From a virus, in IMG/VR virus record IMGVR_UViG_3300030382_002775, positions 1-24,838 of that record: a stretch of 24,838 nt of DNA. The stretch is one strand, 5' to 3'. The translations under genes and the position numbers were made by a program. The notes beneath the pieces were generated by a model that had not been told where the DNA came from, searched no databases, and worked only from the letters and a program-made list of their open reading frames with translations. This document shows positions 14,554 to 21,684 of the stretch, one piece after another (position 1 is the stretch's first letter; the number at the start of each line of letters is the position of its first letter).

Positions 14554-14835
14554 ATGGCTGATCCAATTTATTCTCTTGCGTATGATAGCAGGAGTGAAAA
14601 AGATAAGAAAGCAGATCCAAATGGGAAACCTATTTGGAAAAATTGCGGGGTTATTTTTGAGAATGATAACCCTGACTCTGCTGTTAAACTAAATGTTTTG
14701 ATGGATGGACATGTGCCGATTAAGGCATTTCCATATCAGAAAAAACCACCAAAAGATTATTCTAATAATCAACAACAAAGTGGTTATAACAACAACCAAG
14801 GCGGTGGGTACCGTGGCGGTTACAACAACAGATAA
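14554..14835 (+). CDS. Small protein with Gly/Asn/Gln-rich tail, possible single-strand DNA-binding protein
   Basis: 93 aa. Residues 1-67 form a compact beta-looking domain (KPIWKNCGVIFENDN, AVKLNVLMDGHVPIKAFPY). Residues 68-93 are Asn/Gln/Gly/Tyr/Arg-rich and end RGGYNNR, like the disordered tails of single-strand DNA- or RNA-binding proteins. It directly follows an exonuclease, where phage SSBs or annealing proteins often lie. The assignment rests on position and tail composition, so treat it as tentative. Confidence 0.6.
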   Translation: MADPIYSLAYDSRSEKDKKADPNGKPIWKNCGVIFENDNPDSAVKLNVLMDGHVPIKAFPYQKKPPKDYSNNQQQSGYNNNQGGGYRGGYNNR

Positions 14836-14836
14836 T

Positions 14837-14932
14837 ATGAATACCAGACACACCTTATTTCCTCCTAAGAAAAATTTTGTGTCTGATGATGCTCTGCTGG
14901 TTTTGGCTTACATAAAAGGCATGAGCATATGA
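14837..14932 (+). CDS. 31-aa protein, unknown function
   Basis: ATG at 14837, one base after the preceding stop. It ends with TGA overlapping the next ATG (ATGA). It reads MNTRHTLFPPKKNFVSDDAL and then LVLAYIKGMSI. The double coupling supports expression. Confidence 0.5.
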   Translation: MNTRHTLFPPKKNFVSDDALLVLAYIKGMSI

Positions 14933-15174
14933 TACCTAGTGATCCAAATTTTAAAAAGGATTTTTCTGCGGTATTACAATCGTTAGATGACCTGTTAAAA
15001 AAGCACAAGAAGGTTAACTCCGCTACGTTTAGTCTTGCCTTGTCAACTTTTTTGACTCGTCATCTAATGGTTACATCACCGAATGATTTTATTATTATTC
15101 AAACATTAGTAGCACCGTATTTGGAAACACGAAGAAAACAAATTTTTGATGAAAAGAAAAAACCCATTAACTAA
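14929..15174 (+). CDS. Small helical protein, unknown function
   Basis: 81 aa, coupled by ATGA to the previous gene. Helical throughout: FSAVLQSLDDLLKKHKKV, TFSLALSTFLTRHLM, FIIIQTLVAPYLETRRKQIF, with no cysteine or catalytic motif. Part of the recombination operon. Confidence 0.65.
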   Translation: MIPSDPNFKKDFSAVLQSLDDLLKKHKKVNSATFSLALSTFLTRHLMVTSPNDFIIIQTLVAPYLETRRKQIFDEKKKPIN

Positions 15175-15190
15175 ATATTTAAGGAGAGTT

Positions 15191-15352
15191 ATGAATTATT
15201 TTATTGATGCAATTATAGAAAAAATTAGTCCTAGTTTTATTAATAAAAAAAATAAATATAAATGGATTGGCGTTCATTCAATGTCTAATCCTAATCCCAA
15301 TCATAAAGAAAATACCATTGTTAAAAAATTCAAAAAAAATAAAGATAAATAA
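15191..15352 (+). CDS. 53-aa basic protein, unknown function
   Basis: The ATG at 15191 follows AAGGAGAGTT and is the supported start, although the frame is open upstream. It begins MNYFIDAIIEKISPSFINKK and has a Pro/Asn middle and a Lys-rich tail. Confidence 0.55.
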   Translation: MNYFIDAIIEKISPSFINKKNKYKWIGVHSMSNPNPNHKENTIVKKFKKNKDK

Positions 15353-15383
15353 GATAGAAAAGAAAAAGCATGGAGTTATTACC

Positions 15384-15536
15384 TTGTATGATAAAACAAA
15401 AAAGCTGGCGGAAGAAGAAGGAAAAATACCCGTTATTTGCCTTTGTCAGAGCCATAGAAAAGGTTTTTGGATCATTGTGCATGAAGATGATCTGGATAAG
15501 GTAAATGACATTAGAGAGCAAGATAATAGTAAGTAA
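15384..15536 (+). CDS. 50-aa protein, TTG start inferred
   Basis: The body AEEEGKIPVICLCQSHRKGFW, then IIVHEDDLDKVNDI, looks like a small folded domain. There is no ATG in frame near it. The TTG at 15384 has GGAG at a suitable distance. An alternative frame from the ATG at 15370 gives a 44-aa basic product that looks less protein-like. It overlaps the next gene by 32 nt. Confidence 0.45.
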   Translation: MYDKTKKLAEEEGKIPVICLCQSHRKGFWIIVHEDDLDKVNDIREQDNSK

Positions 15537-15831
15537 ATCCCATCAGAAACATGTGGCTTCCCAGCCGTGTTTTTATACTGGTGCAACAGAAGGGGTTCAG
15601 TGTTGCCATGTTAAATTTCTTGGTGAAAGATTTATGATGGGTAAGCGTGTCTCAGATATTTGGACAATACCCATGCATTATTTACTCCATGAACAACAAC
15701 ACCAACATAATGAATTAGAATGGCACCTTAATAGATTAATGATTAGTCCTATTGCCAAAAAATATTGGGCAACGTCCCCTGATAAAAAAATTAGAGATAT
15801 ATATGAACAGCAAAAAATTTTCCTTACCTAA
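15505..15831 (+). CDS. HNH-type nuclease-like protein (DUF968/Ref-like)
   Basis: 108 aa. C22 (QPCFYTG), C33-C34-H35 (VQCCHVKF), then GKRVSDIWTIPM, H58, H62 and H66 reproduce the zinc-knuckle plus HNH pattern of DUF968/Ref-like phage nucleases: CxxxG...HH...K..D.W.vPLC..HH...H. Here the first H of the HH pair is Cys (C34-H35), which may or may not retain activity. Such proteins often sit in lambda-like recombination regions. They cut DNA bound by recombinase or Holliday-type structures. Confidence 0.72.
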   Translation: MTLESKIIVSKSHQKHVASQPCFYTGATEGVQCCHVKFLGERFMMGKRVSDIWTIPMHYLLHEQQHQHNELEWHLNRLMISPIAKKYWATSPDKKIRDIYEQQKIFLT

Positions 15832-16177
15832 TCCATTACCTATAGATAGAGAGTTATTAGCTAAAGCTATTTTTGATGCTAATAATTATCTAGGTGAATG
15901 TAAAGCACATGTTCATTACTTAGAAAAATATTCTAAAGTTTTATTTAGTAAATTATGTATTCAGGAAAAAGGAAATAAAACAGGTAAGGAAGCTGAATGG
16001 CATGCTTTTAATCATCAAGAATATATAAATCATTTAACAGATTTATCTATTCAAGAAATAGAATTGTTTAGAGCCAATGCGATGGTCCTGCAATTATCAC
16101 ATCATCAGGATGATCTAAGACAAGAGAAAGCATTAGATAGAGTTAAAATAGAAAAAGGTATCTATGATGTTACCTGA
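15803..16177 (+). CDS. Helical phage protein, unknown function
   Basis: 124 aa starting at the ATG at 15803 inside the end of the HNH gene; the frame extends further upstream without a better start. Sequence: NPLPIDRELLAKAIFDANNY, then ECKAHVHYLEKYSKVLFSKL, then long helices ending LRQEKALDRVKIEKGIYDV. Several His but no recognised site. It overlaps the next gene by 14 nt. Confidence 0.65.
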   Translation: MNSKKFSLPNPLPIDRELLAKAIFDANNYLGECKAHVHYLEKYSKVLFSKLCIQEKGNKTGKEAEWHAFNHQEYINHLTDLSIQEIELFRANAMVLQLSHHQDDLRQEKALDRVKIEKGIYDVT

Positions 16178-16661
16178 GATCAATCATTCTGTATTTCTTA
16201 ATAATTTAGAAATAGAATTATCTAAAGAGTTAGCTTATCGACGCTATCACGAATGTGAAACAAAAAATGTGATGAATAGAAAAGTGGCATCACGAAAGAC
16301 TAATAAAGAAATTGTTGAGTCAGGTGTTTTATCAGAAATAGCTTTTTGCAAAATGATGAATATTTATCCTGACTTTACTTATCATGTACGAAAAGGTTCA
16401 GCAGATTGTGTTATTGATGGTGTTGCTATTGATATTAAAACAACAAATTTATCTAACGGTCAATTGCTTGTAACTCCTAAAAAAGAAATTGATGGGGGAA
16501 TAGATCTATATGTGTTGATGACGGGTGATGGGAAAAATTTTACTTATAAAGGATGGAAGAAAAGTAAGGATGTTTACAATAAAAATAATTTAAAGGATCT
16601 TGGTTATGGTTCAACGTATGTCATTAACCAGAAGGAATTAAATACATCATGCCAGCTATAA
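16164..16661 (+). CDS. PD-(D/E)XK-fold endonuclease-like protein
   Basis: 165 aa. E58 (GVLSEIAFCKMM), D81 (KGSADCVIDG) and D90-x-K92 (VAIDIKTTN) make a complete PD-(D/E)XK active site in a small single-domain protein. This size is close to resolvase-like or restriction-like phage enzymes. It could be a Holliday junction resolvase or a structure-specific nuclease. The sequence alone does not decide. It overlaps the next gene by 13 nt. Confidence 0.7.
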   Translation: MMLPEINHSVFLNNLEIELSKELAYRRYHECETKNVMNRKVASRKTNKEIVESGVLSEIAFCKMMNIYPDFTYHVRKGSADCVIDGVAIDIKTTNLSNGQLLVTPKKEIDGGIDLYVLMTGDGKNFTYKGWKKSKDVYNKNNLKDLGYGSTYVINQKELNTSCQL

Positions 16662-16879
16662 AAGACTCATCATTAGTTATGACTGATTTAGATAAATTAA
16701 TTATTGAAATTAAAAATTTAGAAAAAGATATTAAGGAATTAAGGAAAATAAATAAAGAATTAAAAACGCATAATAAGTTTTTAACTGATCGATTAGATAA
16801 CTGGGCGGATAAAAACTTTGATCTCAGAAAAGAGAATGAGAAATTAAAAAAAGAACAACCAGAGTTTGTTAAAAAATGA
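16649..16879 (+). CDS. Small coiled-coil protein
   Basis: 76 aa. From residue 12 to 70 it is a continuous Leu/Ile/Lys/Glu heptad array (LDKLIIEIKNLEKDIKELRK). The start overlaps the PD-(D/E)XK gene and the stop overlaps the next start (ATGA). It is probably a dimer and perhaps an adaptor for a neighbouring enzyme. Confidence 0.65.
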   Translation: MPAIKDSSLVMTDLDKLIIEIKNLEKDIKELRKINKELKTHNKFLTDRLDNWADKNFDLRKENEKLKKEQPEFVKK

Positions 16880-17067
16880 GTACCGTAAAGAAAAGATTAT
16901 CCATGAAAAAATACAGAGAAGAAAACTATTCTTCTGTAACAAATCCACGAATAAAAAATAAAGAATTAAAAACTTGCACCTTATGTCCTGCTAAATATTA
17001 TTCTAATTCTGTTCATGATAGATTTTGTAGTCAGTGTAGAAAAAAAGCAAGGAGAATGTATGCATAA
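16876..17067 (+). CDS. Small zinc-ribbon protein
   Basis: 63 aa. Basic N-terminus, then TCTLCPAKYYSN and FCSQCRKKARR: two CxxC pairs about 17 residues apart, a complete zinc ribbon followed by a basic tail. It is likely nucleic-acid binding. It overlaps the DnaA-like gene by 8 nt. Confidence 0.65.
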   Translation: MSTVKKRLSMKKYREENYSSVTNPRIKNKELKTCTLCPAKYYSNSVHDRFCSQCRKKARRMYA

Positions 17068-17557
17068 TCAACACAGAAATGACAAAGGTACCAAGATTGC
17101 TTCTGTATTAAAGAAGAAAAAACATATTGAAACAATAACAATTGATAAAATTAAATTTCAAGGAAAAAAAGAAAACTTTAAAAAAGAAAATTCTAACTGG
17201 ATGCTTAATCAAGAAAGAGAATTAAATGTAGATAAAAAAATATTTTTAACTCAACCAGAAATTATAAGATTAAAAGAATTACTTAGAAATATTGATCATG
17301 TTTATCCTGAAGCGTTGCGGAAAAATGGTATGATGGAATGGTGTATAAAAGTCTGTTCAACGTATGAAATATCATTAGATGAATTTAGATCTAAAAGAAG
17401 GCATAAAAATTTAGTTCAAGCAAGAACTGATTTTTGTCATGCTGTTATTAGAAATACAGATTTTGATTATTCGGCAATTGGAAGGTTTATAAATAGACAT
17501 CATACAGACGTTCTACATCATATAAAAAATAGAAAACCAAAACACTTTGTAAAATGA
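17060..17557 (+). CDS. DnaA domain IV-like DNA-binding protein without the AAA+ domain
   Basis: 165 aa from the ATG at 17060, which has AAGGAG five bases upstream. The first ~60 residues are Lys-rich and probably disordered. Residues ~113-156 (RRHKNLVQARTDFCHA, then DYSAIGRFINRHHTDVLHHI) match the DnaA C-terminal domain: the helix before the HTH, the IGRxFxRxHTxVLH signature loop and the final helix. That domain reads DnaA boxes. No ATPase motifs precede it, so it cannot melt an origin alone. It could compete with host DnaA, mark the phage origin or act as a regulator. Confidence 0.72.
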   Translation: MHNQHRNDKGTKIASVLKKKKHIETITIDKIKFQGKKENFKKENSNWMLNQERELNVDKKIFLTQPEIIRLKELLRNIDHVYPEALRKNGMMEWCIKVCSTYEISLDEFRSKRRHKNLVQARTDFCHAVIRNTDFDYSAIGRFINRHHTDVLHHIKNRKPKHFVK

Positions 17558-17772
17558 GTGATCCTGTTAATCATCCAACACATTACACATCAGGTAAGAA
17601 AGAATTTCTGGATGTGGCTAAAGATATGCTATCAAAAGAAGAATTTACAGGCGCGATTAAATTTAATATATTCAAATACATATTTAGATCTGAATTAAAA
17701 AACGGCGTTGAGGATTTACTCAAAGCTGAGTTTTATCTGAAATATTTGATAAAACTTAAAAAAGGGGGGTAA
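17554..17772 (+). CDS. DUF3310 protein
   Basis: 72 aa. VNHPTHYTSGKKEFLDVAKD, FNIFKYIFRSELKNG and DLLKAEFYLKYLI are the family blocks (D-V-N-x-P-x-H-Y, K-Y-x-x-R, D-L-x-K-A-x-x-Y-L). DUF3310 proteins are very common in phages, sometimes labelled nucleotide kinase-like, but the function is not settled. Last gene of the operon. Confidence 0.85.
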   Translation: MSDPVNHPTHYTSGKKEFLDVAKDMLSKEEFTGAIKFNIFKYIFRSELKNGVEDLLKAEFYLKYLIKLKKGG

Positions 17773-17818
17773 TTCCAATAGATTTGAAACAGTCCTAATC
17801 TATTTACTCCCCATTTTT
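17764..17818 (+). terminator. Terminator of the recombination/replication operon
   Basis: GGGGGGTA (from 17764) can pair with TACTCCCC (ending about 17812), with an inner AATAGATT/AATCTATT stem, then ATTTTT. A long two-part stem immediately after the DUF3310 stop. Confidence 0.75.
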
Positions 17819-17846
17819 CCCCATATTTCACAAATAATACTAATAG

Positions 17847-17894
17847 TATAACATTGTTATAGTTCTTGACCAAACCAGAACATTCATTTATTAA
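17847..17894 (+). promoter_or_regulatory. Integrase promoter with upstream operator (locus E)
   Basis: A perfect operator TATAACATTGTTATA lies at 17847-17861. -35 TTGACC 17866-17871, 17-bp spacer, -10 TATTAA 17889-17894. The operator lies just upstream of the -35, so bound protein could repress or activate. Transcription would start just before attP. Confidence 0.75.
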
Positions 17895-17899
17895 GGTAC

Positions 17900-17950
17900 T
17901 GGTAGCGGAGGAGGGATTTGAACCCCCGACACAAGGATTATGATTTCCTT
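17900..17950 (-). other. attP core: 3' half of a tRNA with CAU anticodon loop
   Basis: On the minus strand this reads as the end of a tRNA: AAGGA ... ATCATAA ... TCCTT (anticodon arm, one extra base on the left), GTGTC variable loop, T-arm GGGGG-TTCAAAT-CCCTC, acceptor CTCCGCT, A, CCA. No 5' half is present, so it is not a gene. It is what a tRNA-integrating phage carries to rebuild its target. CAU fits elongator tRNA-Met or tRNA-Ile2. It lies between the integrase promoter and its ribosome site. Confidence 0.85.
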
Positions 17951-17986
17951 ATGAAGGACCCAACTCCAAGAAAAAAAGGAGTTTAT

Positions 17987-18958
17987 ATGAAATATATAAA
18001 AGAATATCTTAAAACAGATGGAACAAAAGTATTCCATGTGTCTATTCGTCAGCAAGGCGTGAAGATATGTCAAAAATTTTTAGACAAATCTTTAGCTGAA
18101 ATTTTTATACGTCATACGTTAACGGACATTGACCGTAAGAAGATTGATACTTATGAAGAAAAAAAATGTTTTGTTGAGTTAGCTAACATGTATAAGAATG
18201 AACAGCTTCCTCAATTGAAACATGAAATGAATGAAATTCGTTTGGTTGATAAATTAATTAGTGACTTTCGTTTATTACTGAATACAACTGGTCCATTATA
18301 TTTAACAGCAAAAGATATTTCTATGTATGTTAAAAGTAAAAAGAAATTTTTAAAACCAAGTTCTATTCATAAACGTGTTAATCGTATTAAGCAGATCTAT
18401 CAGTATGCTATTGAAGAAGAACACATGAAGATAGTTAATCCTGCAATTGATACAAAGAAGCCAGCTAAACATGATGATAGTCGTGATCGTCGCCCGACGT
18501 TTAGTGAATTAAAATTAATTAATAAGCATGCATCATCTGAATTGTGGGCAAGTATTAAGATTGCTATTCGTACTTGCATGCGTAAAGCAGAATGGGTGAA
18601 TAGAAATTTTCGTTTTGAAAAAAATAAAAATGGGTACTTGCTTATTTTAGATGATCATAAAACAGTGAAGCATGTTGGTAAAAGAAAAATACCTATATCT
18701 AATAGAGCCTTTAACTTATTAATGCGTAATGATTTACCTTCGTATGAAGCATTAAAAAGTCAATGGCAACGTCTTATGAAGAAACTAAATATTATAGATC
18801 TTCGTTTTAATGATATGCGCCATGAAGGTATTAGTCGCTTGTTTGAAAAAGGCTGGCAAATCCCAGAGGTTGCTATTGTTAGTGGTCATAAAGATTGGAA
18901 GATGTTAAAGCGTTATACTAATCTTCGTCCTGAGAATTTACTTTGGAAGCTGAATTAA
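17987..18958 (+). CDS. int: Tyrosine-recombinase integrase
   Basis: 323 aa from the ATG at 17987, which has AAAAGGAG upstream. The frame is open to a TTG inside attP, but that start lacks a ribosome site. Catalytic residues: R195 (IRTCMRKAEW), Lys in HKTVKHVGKRK, R278 in FNDMRHEGISRLF, H301 (SGHKDW) and Y310 (KRYTN). The usual His of HxxR is Asn (N275), a substitution seen in some recombinases. The N-terminal arm-binding and core-binding regions (about 1-170) look complete. It inserts the phage at the tRNA matching attP. Confidence 0.93.
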   Translation: MKYIKEYLKTDGTKVFHVSIRQQGVKICQKFLDKSLAEIFIRHTLTDIDRKKIDTYEEKKCFVELANMYKNEQLPQLKHEMNEIRLVDKLISDFRLLLNTTGPLYLTAKDISMYVKSKKKFLKPSSIHKRVNRIKQIYQYAIEEEHMKIVNPAIDTKKPAKHDDSRDRRPTFSELKLINKHASSELWASIKIAIRTCMRKAEWVNRNFRFEKNKNGYLLILDDHKTVKHVGKRKIPISNRAFNLLMRNDLPSYEALKSQWQRLMKKLNIIDLRFNDMRHEGISRLFEKGWQIPEVAIVSGHKDWKMLKRYTNLRPENLLWKLN

Positions 18959-19079
18959 TTTCTTTACCGCAATCCATACATTCATAGACCTCGGTTTTAG
19001 AATAGTCCGCATTAGGATTGTTCCAATCGGGGTCCATAATTATATGGGATATTTTTTTACTACCACATTCACATTGCAT
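18918..19079 (-). CDS. 53-aa zinc-ribbon protein overlapping the integrase 3' end
   Basis: ATG at 19079, six bases after the stop of the 570-aa gene. Sequence MQCECGSKKISHIIMDPDW, then ECMDCGKEINS: two Cys pairs (CxC and CxxC) forming a probable zinc ribbon. It ends inside the integrase gene on the opposite strand (41 nt overlap). There is no separate ribosome site, so it is probably coupled to the gene before it. Confidence 0.6.
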   Translation of the reverse strand: MQCECGSKKISHIIMDPDWNNPNADYSKTEVYECMDCGKEINSASKVNSQDED

Positions 19080-19085
19080 AATTTT

Positions 19086-20798
19086 TTATACAGTAGCGGT
19101 ACTTAAAAGACCAGAATTAATTTCTTTTTTTTGCAACATGCCATCTTTAGGCATAATATCTGCTTTAGCTAGTTTTAATATATCTTTAAACCAACTTTCA
19201 TTAACCATACCTCTTAATATCTTAGACATATTAGGTGCTAATCTTTTTGTCAGCAAAGGTTCAACTAAATATCCTTTTATAAAATCAGCTAATAATTCTA
19301 CATCTTTCATTCTGTATGTAACTTGTTTTTGATGTTGTTCTTTAACTGTATCAGGTATTTTATCTTTATATCTTTTTAAATGTTTATCGTTCCATAAATT
19401 AGGACGCATCGATTTAGATACTGCAATTAATTCAGCATTAGCTATTCCTATTTCTAAATTATGTCCCTCTAAAAATGACGGAATAGTATTTTTGGTTAAA
19501 TGCATATGTAATAAATGACCAACCTCATGTGATAATGTTTCTGCTTCAGCATAACTATAAGGCGGTTGTAAAAAAAAATTTTCTTGTCGCATAGCTAAAA
19601 CTTTTTTATTTTCTTGTGATGCTATTGCTTTTAAATCATTTAATTCGCTTAATTCAAATGCATAAGGTTGCCCAGATTCTTTTTTAAAATTTAATTCATT
19701 TTGTAATTTTGCTATTTTTTCTCTTAACGCCAATGTTTTTGCTGGGTACTCGTGTACTAAACCCATAACTAATGGTTCCTCTTGAAATCTACGATGCTGA
19801 CTTTTAATACTATCAGATAAAATATAAGCTAATCTTTTAATTTCATTGTTTTCTAAACCTATATTTTTACCGCTAATCTTACCCGATATAAATTTAGCTT
19901 CAATAGGTTTACCATCTAATTTTGTTGTAACTGTTTCTTTTATTGGTGTTAACCCCTGCTCTATTCTAACCTTGTTTAAATCTTTTAAATCAAGATCATC
20001 TAAGCGTGCTTTTATTTTAGATTGTTCCGCCCATGTTTCACCTTCAGAAATTTTTATTTCTCTCTCTATTATTTTCTTTTTTATCTTAGCTTCAAATTTA
20101 CTTTGTTCTTTTGCATTAACTTTTAGTCCGTGCCAAAGATGACCTTTATCACCTTCCCATGATTTTGATTTTGTGTACCAATCATATTCATAAATAATAC
20201 CGCTTTGATTTTTGTCGGATATGTTTATTGAATCAAACATTTCTTCAACATCATCCATTGTATATCTTATTGAAGAATTACTATTAGCTTTTTCTAAAAT
20301 TTCTTTCTTAACCTTATTAGGTAATGGTTCCCTATTTTTTATACTTTTCATAATAGGAATACGAAACTCTGCAAAAGTCGGGAAAGCTAAAAGACCCTCT
20401 AATAAATGACCTTCAACATGATCACCAAAATCGTCTGAGTCCATACTACCACCAGAATTATACATAATATCTGAAAGTTTATTTGCCCAAGTATCTGGTA
20501 ATGCTTCGTGTATTCCTTCTGCTGAGTCACCAAGAAAAGCAAAAGGTGTGCGCAATAAACCCATACCATAATTAAAACCTTGTTCTGCTGTTCCTAAAGT
20601 ATTCGCTAATAATCCTTTATTAAATTTCTGCATGCCACCAATAATAGGATTGTCAGAAAACTCTTGTCCCGTTATTGTTTGGTTATCGTCTAATAATCCT
20701 TCGGTCCAAGGTGTTTTGTTTACATCTTTCCACGCTTGAACTGTTCTTAAATCATCCCAGCTTTTTTGATTATTTATGTCTAGTAGATTGTCGCCCAT
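19086..20798 (-). CDS. Large virion-associated protein with a HEVGH metalloprotease motif
   Basis: 570 aa. The N-terminal third is rich in Gly/Phe/Leu/Asn (IIGGMQKFNKGLLANTLGTA, FNYGMGLLRTPFAFLGD), like phage internal or ejected proteins. The middle is Lys/Glu-rich. Residues 424-433 read HEVGHLLHMH, a zincin HExxH with further His nearby, and downstream helices contain possible third-ligand Glu residues (NAELIAV; KDVELLADF). It could be an injected protease or a virion maturation protein. It overlaps the SprT-like gene by 29 nt. Confidence 0.65.
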   Translation of the reverse strand: MGDNLLDINNQKSWDDLRTVQAWKDVNKTPWTEGLLDDNQTITGQEFSDNPIIGGMQKFNKGLLANTLGTAEQGFNYGMGLLRTPFAFLGDSAEGIHEALPDTWANKLSDIMYNSGGSMDSDDFGDHVEGHLLEGLLAFPTFAEFRIPIMKSIKNREPLPNKVKKEILEKANSNSSIRYTMDDVEEMFDSINISDKNQSGIIYEYDWYTKSKSWEGDKGHLWHGLKVNAKEQSKFEAKIKKKIIEREIKISEGETWAEQSKIKARLDDLDLKDLNKVRIEQGLTPIKETVTTKLDGKPIEAKFISGKISGKNIGLENNEIKRLAYILSDSIKSQHRRFQEEPLVMGLVHEYPAKTLALREKIAKLQNELNFKKESGQPYAFELSELNDLKAIASQENKKVLAMRQENFFLQPPYSYAEAETLSHEVGHLLHMHLTKNTIPSFLEGHNLEIGIANAELIAVSKSMRPNLWNDKHLKRYKDKIPDTVKEQHQKQVTYRMKDVELLADFIKGYLVEPLLTKRLAPNMSKILRGMVNESWFKDILKLAKADIMPKDGMLQKKEINSGLLSTATV

Positions 20799-21132
20799 GA
20801 ATGTTGTCCTGAAAAAATTTTAAGAACCAAGGATTGTCTTTGATGACAGTCATTAGTCCGTTTGTGATTGAATTGACGACAATTTCCTCATTATTATCAG
20901 TAGATAAAATATTGCCCTCACATGTTAAAGAATGTTCGTACACTACTGCATGTAATATTTCATGTAATAAAGTATTAGCAAAGTCAGTAGGTGTTAAGTC
21001 TTGTTGTATTTCAATCTTGTTCGCCCTGTGTTGATACTCCCCGTAACAATCAGTTTGTTTGGAAAAGTCTGAACGAACAAGATCAATAGTTATGTCCTTA
21101 TATCCAACCTTAACTTTTGGAGGACAATTCAT
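20770..21132 (-). CDS. SprT-like zinc metallopeptidase
   Basis: 120 aa. HEILHAVVYEH at residues 57-67 gives HExxH with a further His, preceded by a beta strand (KIEIQQDL) and the helix FANTLLHEIL as in SprT/minigluzincin-like phage proteins. DNEEIVVNSITNGL supplies the following helix with Glu and Asn, a candidate third ligand. It starts directly after the stop of the 33-aa membrane gene (TAA then ATG). Substrate unknown. Confidence 0.72.
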   Translation of the reverse strand: MNCPPKVKVGYKDITIDLVRSDFSKQTDCYGEYQHRANKIEIQQDLTPTDFANTLLHEILHAVVYEHSLTCEGNILSTDNNEEIVVNSITNGLMTVIKDNPWFLKFFQDNIHGRQSTRHK

Positions 21133-21234
21133 TTAAAACATTCCGTATAAATACATTCCAGCAATTATTATTAAAGCAATAATAATAATCTGGTATTTCT
21201 TTTGTAGGTCCTTAAACCATGTAAAGTATTTCAT
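21133..21234 (-). CDS. 33-aa single-pass membrane protein in the lysis region
   Basis: ATG at 21234 with AGGAG six bases upstream. MKYFTWFKDLQKKYQ is a charged head and IIIIALIIIAGMYLYGMF one membrane helix. It lies next to the holin, so a lysis accessory or pinholin-like role is possible. Confidence 0.6.
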   Translation of the reverse strand: MKYFTWFKDLQKKYQIIIIALIIIAGMYLYGMF

Positions 21235-21288
21235 TTTATCTCCTATTTTTTGAAAAATTTAGATGCACCTACACCTAATGTATAAGTG

Positions 21289-21684
21289 TTATTTCTTTTT
21301 CATGTGTGAAAGACCCGCTTTACCAAATCTATACCCAAAAGAACTACCAATACAAACGTATAAACAAGTAGCAAACCACGATGGTGTACTTTCTTCAAGA
21401 AAAATAAAACCTTCTTTTACATACATTTGAGTCCAAGGCAGGAAGCAACAAATTAAAATTCCGCCGAAGATACAAGTCCAAAATTCGTCTTTCCAGCTTC
21501 CTTTCATCTGATCTACGGCTGATGCTTCCCACGAAACCTCGCCTGCTATTTGTTGCTGACGCAATTTAGTTTTAGCTTGTATCTCTGTAACTTTTTGCTC
21601 TGCCTTTGCTTTCTTTGTATCTACAAAACCTTTCACGCTTGTGGAAACAATATCAACAACTGGTCCTAAAAGTAAATTTAACAT
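21289..21684 (-). CDS. Holin, three-membrane-segment GTA/phage type
   Basis: 131 aa. MLNLLLGPVVDIVSTSVKGF is an N-terminal hydrophobic/amphipathic helix, followed by a charged KAKAEQKVTEIQAKTKLRQQ helix and WEASAVDQMKGSWKDEFWTC. Two membrane segments follow at about 70-88 (IFGGILICCFLPWTQMYV) and 104-118 (FATCLYVCIGSSFGYRFG). The W-E-A-S/W-K-D-E-F order is typical of the 3TM holin family. It would make membrane holes that release the endolysin. Confidence 0.75.
   Translation of the reverse strand: MLNLLLGPVVDIVSTSVKGFVDTKKAKAEQKVTEIQAKTKLRQQQIAGEVSWEASAVDQMKGSWKDEFWTCIFGGILICCFLPWTQMYVKEGFIFLEESTPSWFATCLYVCIGSSFGYRFGKAGLSHMKKK

Noticed and set aside
17900-17950. Complete tRNA gene
   Set aside because: Only the 3' half is present. 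No D-arm or 5' acceptor strand is found on its upstream (right) side.
17891-18073. Open frame (-) across attP and the integrase start
   Set aside because: Shadow of the tRNA half and the integrase gene. It has no initiation signal.
19846-20142. Open frame (+) inside the 570-aa gene
   Set aside because: Hydrophobic shadow frame opposite a Lys/Glu-rich coding stretch, with no ribosome site.
21243-21290. Open stretch (-) after the holin reading NTYTLGVGASKFFKK
   Set aside because: No start codon in frame. A -1 shift at the AAA-AAG-AAA end of the holin could add it, but the slippery site is not a standard heptamer. Left as a curiosity.
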